DNA from: UBA5109 sp038148435
GTDB lineage: Bacteria > Pseudomonadota > Gammaproteobacteria > Pseudomonadales > Pseudohongiellaceae
Assembly: GCA_038148435.1 (NCBI GenBank)
Contig: JAYQVM010000062.1
Span: 1 to 9,696, forward strand
Direction of reading: 5' to 3'
Length of the DNA stretch: 9,696 bases
A program made the translations under genes and the position numbers. This document shows, in pieces, positions 7,117 through 9,696 of this stretch (positions are counted from its first letter, which is position 1; each line of letters opens with the position of its first letter). Below the pieces are notes generated by a model. That model saw nothing but the letters and a program-made list of their open reading frames with translations, searched no databases and was not told the DNA's origin.

Positions 7117-8838
7117 TTAATAATCTTCTGGTGTCAGCGGTTCAATACTGTTCGGGATGATGCTGCCTTCAAACCGTTCCACCAAAATTTTTACATTGTC
7201 ATCATTTTTAAAGGTTTCTTCAGCCTTTTTCTGTCGCTCTAGCTGCTTTCTTGCACGATAGGCAGCAGGTGTTTCCTGATCAGGGTCTAGTGTTTCCAGC
7301 ACAATATCCAGTGTGATGTCAGCTCCGAAGTAATTACTCAATGCTAATTCAATTTTTTCTTGCTGCTCTTCACTGAACACAGCCCGCTGGCTACTATCCA
7401 ATGAGAGTTTCAAGTGTTTGTCTTTCACGGCAGTAAGCAGGCAATGGGCAGCAATACTGCGCGTTATTCCAGATAGTTGCAGGGCATAAAATAGGCTAAT
7501 CCAGTTATCTGGATTGAGCCCGTCCAGACTGATACTCCCCTTCTCGTCAGATAGTAGAGGCGCCATTTCAATGGTCTCCTCAGGTTTTTCTATCAACTTA
7601 TCTTCAAGTGGCGCTAGCTCAGGTCGGGGGTTCTCCTGTACTTCAATGGTTTTTAATGGTTTTTTTTTTTCGCCAGGGTGAACACTTGCAGCTGAACTTT
7701 CGGTACTTGGCATTTTTTTACCCTGCGACGTATTCGCAGCATCAAGACTGCCTGCCTGCGGGGTAAAAGCCAACATGCGCAAGAGAATCATCTCAATACC
7801 AGAACGCTCATCTACGGCCAGGGGCATGTCTTCGCGCCCTTTCAGGGCTATCTGGTAATATAGCTGAACATTCTCGGCAGGTATCGCTTCCGAATGGTCC
7901 AGTACCTGCTTTTTATCACCCTCTGAGTTGTCCAACCCATCGGGGACTACTTGGGCAATGGCAATCCGATGCAGGTATGACAGTAGTGCTTCCAGAAGTG
8001 AATTAAAATCCGGCGAATGCTCCGCTGCGGCATTGATAACAGAGAGCAATGCCTTAGCATCGTTAGCAACTAGGGCCTCCACTAGTCCATAAATCACGCT
8101 ATGATTGATGGTGCCCAAAAAGCTGCTGATCTCGCTGTCGGTAATTTTACCATCACAAAAGGAAATCGCCTGATCGAGTAGGGTGAGAGCATCACGGACC
8201 GAACCACGTGCCGCCCGACCAATCTGCCAAAGCGCTTCATCTTCAAAGGGTATCTTTTCCTGTTCCAGAATGAACTGCAGGTGCTCCTTGACCAGCTCGG
8301 GACTCAGGTTTTTCAGGTTGAATTGCAGGCAGCGCGAAAGCACAGTTATCGGTAGTTTCTGCGGATCAGTCGTGGCCAGTAGAAACTTCACATGCGGTGG
8401 CGGCTCTTCCAGGGTTTTGAGTAGAGCATTGAAACTGTGCCCTGAGAGCATATGGACCTCGTCAATCAGGTAAATCTTGTAGCGCCCCCGAGTGGGGGCA
8501 TATTGCACATTTTCAAGCAACTCGCGGGTATCCTCCACCTTGGTGCGGGAGGCTGCATCCACTTCGATCAGGTCCATAAAGCGACCTTCTTCGATTTCGG
8601 TACAGGCAGAACACTGGTTGCAGGGCTCGGAACTGACTCCTTCTTCACAGTTGAGGCAGCGTGCCAGAATGCGAGCGATGGTGGTTTTACCTACACCGCG
8701 AGTGCCGGTGAACAAGTAAGCATGATGTAGACGTTCGTTATCGAGAGCATTTACAAGGGTTTTGAGTACATGGCCCTGTCCGGCCATTTCCTTGAATGAG
8801 CGGGGACGCCACTTTCTTGCCAGAACCTTATAGGACAT
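7117..8838 (-). CDS. dnaX: DNA polymerase III tau (and probably gamma) subunit
   Basis: A 573-residue DnaX, the ATPase of the clamp loader that loads the beta clamp; full-length tau also links polymerase core and DnaB helicase. Features: 'MSYKVLARKWRP' N-terminus; Walker A GTRGVGKT (45-52); zinc-binding Cys64, Cys73, Cys76 and Cys79; Walker B 'IYLIDEVH' (122-129); sensor 1 near 'LLATTDPQK'; 'LSRCLQF' with the SRC motif (168-170). Residues to about 365 form the clamp-loader part. A low-complexity linker (about 366-440) is followed by the tau-specific C-terminus ending 'PLTPEDY'. It is shorter than E. coli tau (643), mainly in the linker. Codons 390-393 contain an 11-A run that probably yields a short gamma form of about 394-398 residues. 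The start is certain by homology, although no Shine-Dalgarno box is present. It lies 29 nt downstream of ffs. Confidence 0.97.
   Translation of the reverse strand: MSYKVLARKWRPRSFKEMAGQGHVLKTLVNALDNERLHHAYLFTGTRGVGKTTIARILARCLNCEEGVSSEPCNQCSACTEIEEGRFMDLIEVDAASRTKVEDTRELLENVQYAPTRGRYKIYLIDEVHMLSGHSFNALLKTLEEPPPHVKFLLATTDPQKLPITVLSRCLQFNLKNLSPELVKEHLQFILEQEKIPFEDEALWQIGRAARGSVRDALTLLDQAISFCDGKITDSEISSFLGTINHSVIYGLVEALVANDAKALLSVINAAAEHSPDFNSLLEALLSYLHRIAIAQVVPDGLDNSEGDKKQVLDHSEAIPAENVQLYYQIALKGREDMPLAVDERSGIEMILLRMLAFTPQAGSLDAANTSQGKKMPSTESSAASVHPGEKKKPLKTIEVQENPRPELAPLEDKLIEKPEETIEMAPLLSDEKGSISLDGLNPDNWISLFYALQLSGITRSIAAHCLLTAVKDKHLKLSLDSSQRAVFSEEQQEKIELALSNYFGADITLDIVLETLDPDQETPAAYRARKQLERQKKAEETFKNDDNVKILVERFEGSIIPNSIEPLTPEDY
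7660..7670 (-). promoter_or_regulatory. A11 slippery run in dnaX, candidate gamma-producing site
   Basis: Eleven consecutive As on the coding strand (GAA AAA AAA AAA CCA, residues 390-393). If one A is added, or the ribosome slips -1, the next codons encode T-I-K-N-H and then TGA at 7643-7645, giving about 398 residues. If one A is lost, or the shift is +1, the codons encode N-H and then TAA at 7653-7655, giving about 394 residues. Both products end just after the clamp-loader part, as E. coli gamma does. No strong upstream Shine-Dalgarno-like stimulator or downstream hairpin is seen (only a 4-bp CAGG/CCTG stem at 7620-7638), so transcriptional slippage seems likelier than classical frameshifting. 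Confidence 0.7.
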
Positions 8839-8845
8839 GGGTTTT

Positions 8846-8851
8846 ATTATA
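8846..8851 (-). promoter_or_regulatory. Candidate -10 element for dnaX
   Basis: A perfect TATAAT on the minus strand between ffs and dnaX, separated from the dnaX ATG by only 7 nt (AAAACCC). No good -35 hexamer is found at 15-18 nt upstream, where the 3' end of ffs lies. If it is used, the transcript would begin at or very near the start codon. Confidence 0.35.
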
Positions 8852-8867
8852 ACTGTTTACTGATGGA

Positions 8868-8979
8868 GGTACCTCCTGCCAGCCACACCCCGGCACATGC
8901 ATTGGCTGCTACCGCTGCTCCCTTCCGGGCCTGACGGGGTTTACAACCTGACATTGCGAGGGGACCGACAAGAGATACC
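8868..8979 (-). ncRNA. ffs: 4.5S RNA, signal recognition particle RNA (bacterial small type)
   Basis: RNA component of the signal recognition particle, which binds Ffh and targets nascent inner-membrane proteins to FtsY. The conserved domain IV is clear on the minus strand: GTCAGGCCCGGAAGGGAGCA with a GGAA tetraloop (plus 8923-8926) closed by CCC/GGG, then the internal-loop strand AGCAGCGGTAGC. Farther 3', 'TGTGCCGGGGTGTGGCTGGC' resembles E. coli 4.5S RNA. The ends were set by pairing: GGTATCTC (8979-8972) with GAGGTACC (8875-8868), extended inward by TTGTC with GGCAG. This gives about 112 nt, close to the 114 nt of E. coli; the exact ends are my estimate. No intrinsic terminator follows, so the 3' end is probably made by processing, or ffs and dnaX are cotranscribed. 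ffs just upstream of dnaX is also seen in pseudomonads (from memory). Confidence 0.95.
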
Positions 8980-8992
8980 ATAAACCATGGCA

Positions 8993-9015
8993 ATTTAGGC
9001 GTTTACACGCCAAAT
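8993..9015. repeat. Inverted repeat upstream of ffs
   Basis: On the plus strand ATTT-A-GGCGT, loop TTAC, ACGCC-AAAT: a 9-bp stem with a single bulged A. It lies 14 nt upstream of the predicted ffs 5' end, in the promoter region. It is not followed by a T tract on either strand, so it is not a typical intrinsic terminator. It may be an operator or part of a leader; this is inference. Confidence 0.5.
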
Positions 9016-9180
9016 CTCACATTTATGTAAGATGACGATTATCTGGCACTAGGGCTGGGGAATCAAGCTACTTAAGAAACTGCGGGTTTAGTATCATAAA
9101 GGACAGGTACTTAAAGACTAAGCGGGGAAATAGCTGTCATCATCTAGGGAGTAATATGATTTTTTTTATCTGATCACAGT

Positions 9181-9195
9181 AGAAAATCATTTTCT
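9181..9195. repeat. 15-bp palindrome AGAAAAT-C-ATTTTCT
   Basis: A perfect 7-1-7 palindrome in the AT-rich intergenic region. Its core GAAAATCATTTTC differs at two positions from the Fur-like 6-1-6 core GATAATCATTATC. In such AT-rich sequence this may be chance. Confidence 0.4.
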
Positions 9196-9227
9196 TTTAG
9201 TTATAAAACCATTAAAAATGAAGTAAA

Positions 9228-9257
9228 TTTACAGGTAGACACTTTTTTCACTGTAAA
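9228..9257. repeat. Inverted repeat TTTACAG / CTGTAAA
   Basis: Perfect 7-bp arms at 9228-9234 and 9251-9257 separated by 16 bp. It could be a dyad bound by a regulator of the downstream plus-strand gene; there is no further evidence. Confidence 0.35.
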
Positions 9258-9373
9258 AATACTATCAAGTTTAAATTATTATTTAATGCAACTAGGTTTA
9301 TAAGAATTTAAATTTTAAAGAAGCTAAAAATAGTAGGGAAAAGCATCAGGCTTATCTTATGAAAAAAAATCTG

Positions 9374-9393
9374 GAATATATAGAGATATATTC
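9374..9393. repeat. Inverted repeat GAATATAT-AGAG-ATATATTC
   Basis: Perfect 8-bp stem with a 4-nt loop, about 65 bp upstream of the plus-strand start codon. It is almost entirely A/T, so it would be a weak terminator, and its place suggests a promoter-region element if it has any function. Confidence 0.45.
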
Positions 9394-9401
9394 GACTAAT
9401 T

Positions 9402-9421
9402 GGCTTTTTTGATACAAAGCC
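9402..9421. repeat. Inverted repeat GGCTTT / AAAGCC
   Basis: 6-bp perfect arms with an 8-nt loop, directly after the previous hairpin and 35 bp before the plus-strand start codon. In an RNA it would lie in the 5' untranslated region if transcription begins upstream. Confidence 0.35.
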
Positions 9422-9456
9422 GAATTAATAAAAATTTATATTTATATTATTTCTAT

Positions 9457-9696
9457 ATGACTGTAAGTCGTTTCTCAATAAATCCATTAGCTCATGTCCT
9501 GATTTATGCTGGCTCTATTCCCTTCATTGCAGGAGCTATACTATCGATAATGCATATTTCGGAAGTGCCTTTTTTGGGGAAAGTTAGCGAAATCATAGCT
9601 ATTTATGGTCTTATAATTTCTGTTTTTCTTTGTGGTATTCACTGGGGGCAAGAATTATTACTTGGACATTCAAGGCAAAAGTTACTCATCACTAGC
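9457..9696 (+). CDS. DUF3429-type inner-membrane protein, N-terminal part
   Basis: An 80-codon open frame from ATG that is still open at the window edge, so the gene is cut off by the window. Two membrane helices are visible, at about residues 13-34 ('VLIYAGSIPFIAGAIL') and 46-62 ('IIAIYGLIISVFLCGIHWG'). The patterns Y-A-G-x-I-P-F and A-x-Y-G-x-x-I-x-x-F-L-x-G-I-H-W-G match my recollection of DUF3429 (PF11911) proteins, which are small multi-helix membrane proteins of unknown function. The distance from the Met to the YAG motif also fits that family. No Shine-Dalgarno box precedes the ATG, which sits in a run of A and T, so the start is somewhat uncertain. It is divergent from ffs-dnaX and appears more AT-rich than those genes. 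Confidence 0.75.
   Translation, partial: MTVSRFSINPLAHVLIYAGSIPFIAGAILSIMHISEVPFLGKVSEIIAIYGLIISVFLCGIHWGQELLLGHSRQKLLITS

Larger units (their letters stand above)
8980..9456. other. Non-coding, mostly AT-rich intergenic region between divergent units
   Basis: About 480 bp with no credible gene in any frame. It separates the minus-strand ffs-dnaX unit from a plus-strand gene and should hold promoters for both. From roughly 9060 onward it becomes very AT-rich, with several short inverted repeats that are listed separately. I could not identify a convincing -35/-10 pair for either direction. TTGATA at 9409-9414 followed by TATATT-like stretches may belong to the plus-strand gene, but the spacing is poor. 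Confidence 0.6.

Noticed and set aside
6794..7120. 108-codon plus-strand open frame opposite ybaB
   Set aside because: It is an antisense shadow of ybaB and the end of dnaX, rich in Ser, Cys and Ala as expected for the complement of a coding frame, with no supporting context.
8183..8730. Plus-strand open frames opposite dnaX
   Set aside because: Overlapping complements of the conserved DnaX ATPase region, with no recognisable domain.
9359..9412. 17-codon plus-strand open frame (MKKNLEYIEIYSTNWLF) before the DUF3429-like gene
   Set aside because: Very short, no ribosome binding site, and overlaps the two hairpins; a chance frame is the simplest explanation.

Overview
The window reads as an ordinary housekeeping stretch of a gammaproteobacterial chromosome. 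The proteins closely match the gammaproteobacterial versions of DnaX, YbaB, RecR, RNase D, YcgL, YcgN and HrpA. The order rnd-ycgL-ycgN next to a small membrane protein, and a 4.5S RNA gene just upstream of dnaX, recalls Pseudomonas-like genomes more than Enterobacterales (gene order from memory). Coding GC looks moderate, close to half. I cannot name a genus. A run of ten Ns shows this is a scaffolded draft assembly, possibly a metagenome bin.

Layout. From about 8980 down to 83 everything lies on the minus strand. In transcription order it is: ffs (4.5S RNA), dnaX (clamp loader), ybaB (nucleoid-associated), recR (recombination mediator), rnd (RNase D, interrupted by the N gap), ycgL, ycgN, a four-helix membrane protein, and hrpA (DEAH helicase). 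Gaps between genes are 38 nt or less, and several genes overlap (ybaB/recR, rnd/ycgL, ycgL/ycgN). This suggests one long, translationally coupled unit. About 480 bp of mostly AT-rich non-coding DNA (8980-9456) follows. A divergent plus-strand gene, the N-terminal 80 codons of a DUF3429-type membrane protein, then runs off the right edge.

How the genes work together. dnaX-ybaB-recR is a widely conserved replication/repair cluster. rnd and hrpA act on RNA: 3' trimming of tRNA precursors, and ATP-driven remodelling of mRNA or ribosome complexes. ycgL and ycgN are conserved but poorly understood. ffs supplies the RNA of the signal recognition particle.

Most notable points: (i) dnaX carries an uninterrupted run of 11 adenines exactly where a gamma subunit would be made, and both alternative frames stop within about 20 nt; (ii) rnd looks split only because the N gap has the wrong length, and the reading frame resumes with a proper HRDC domain; (iii) dnaX has no Shine-Dalgarno sequence but a perfect TATAAT 7 nt before its ATG; (iv) HrpA starts right at its helicase core and lacks the N-terminal extension of E. 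coli HrpA. I see no mobile element, CRISPR array, tRNA, or convincing new biological system.
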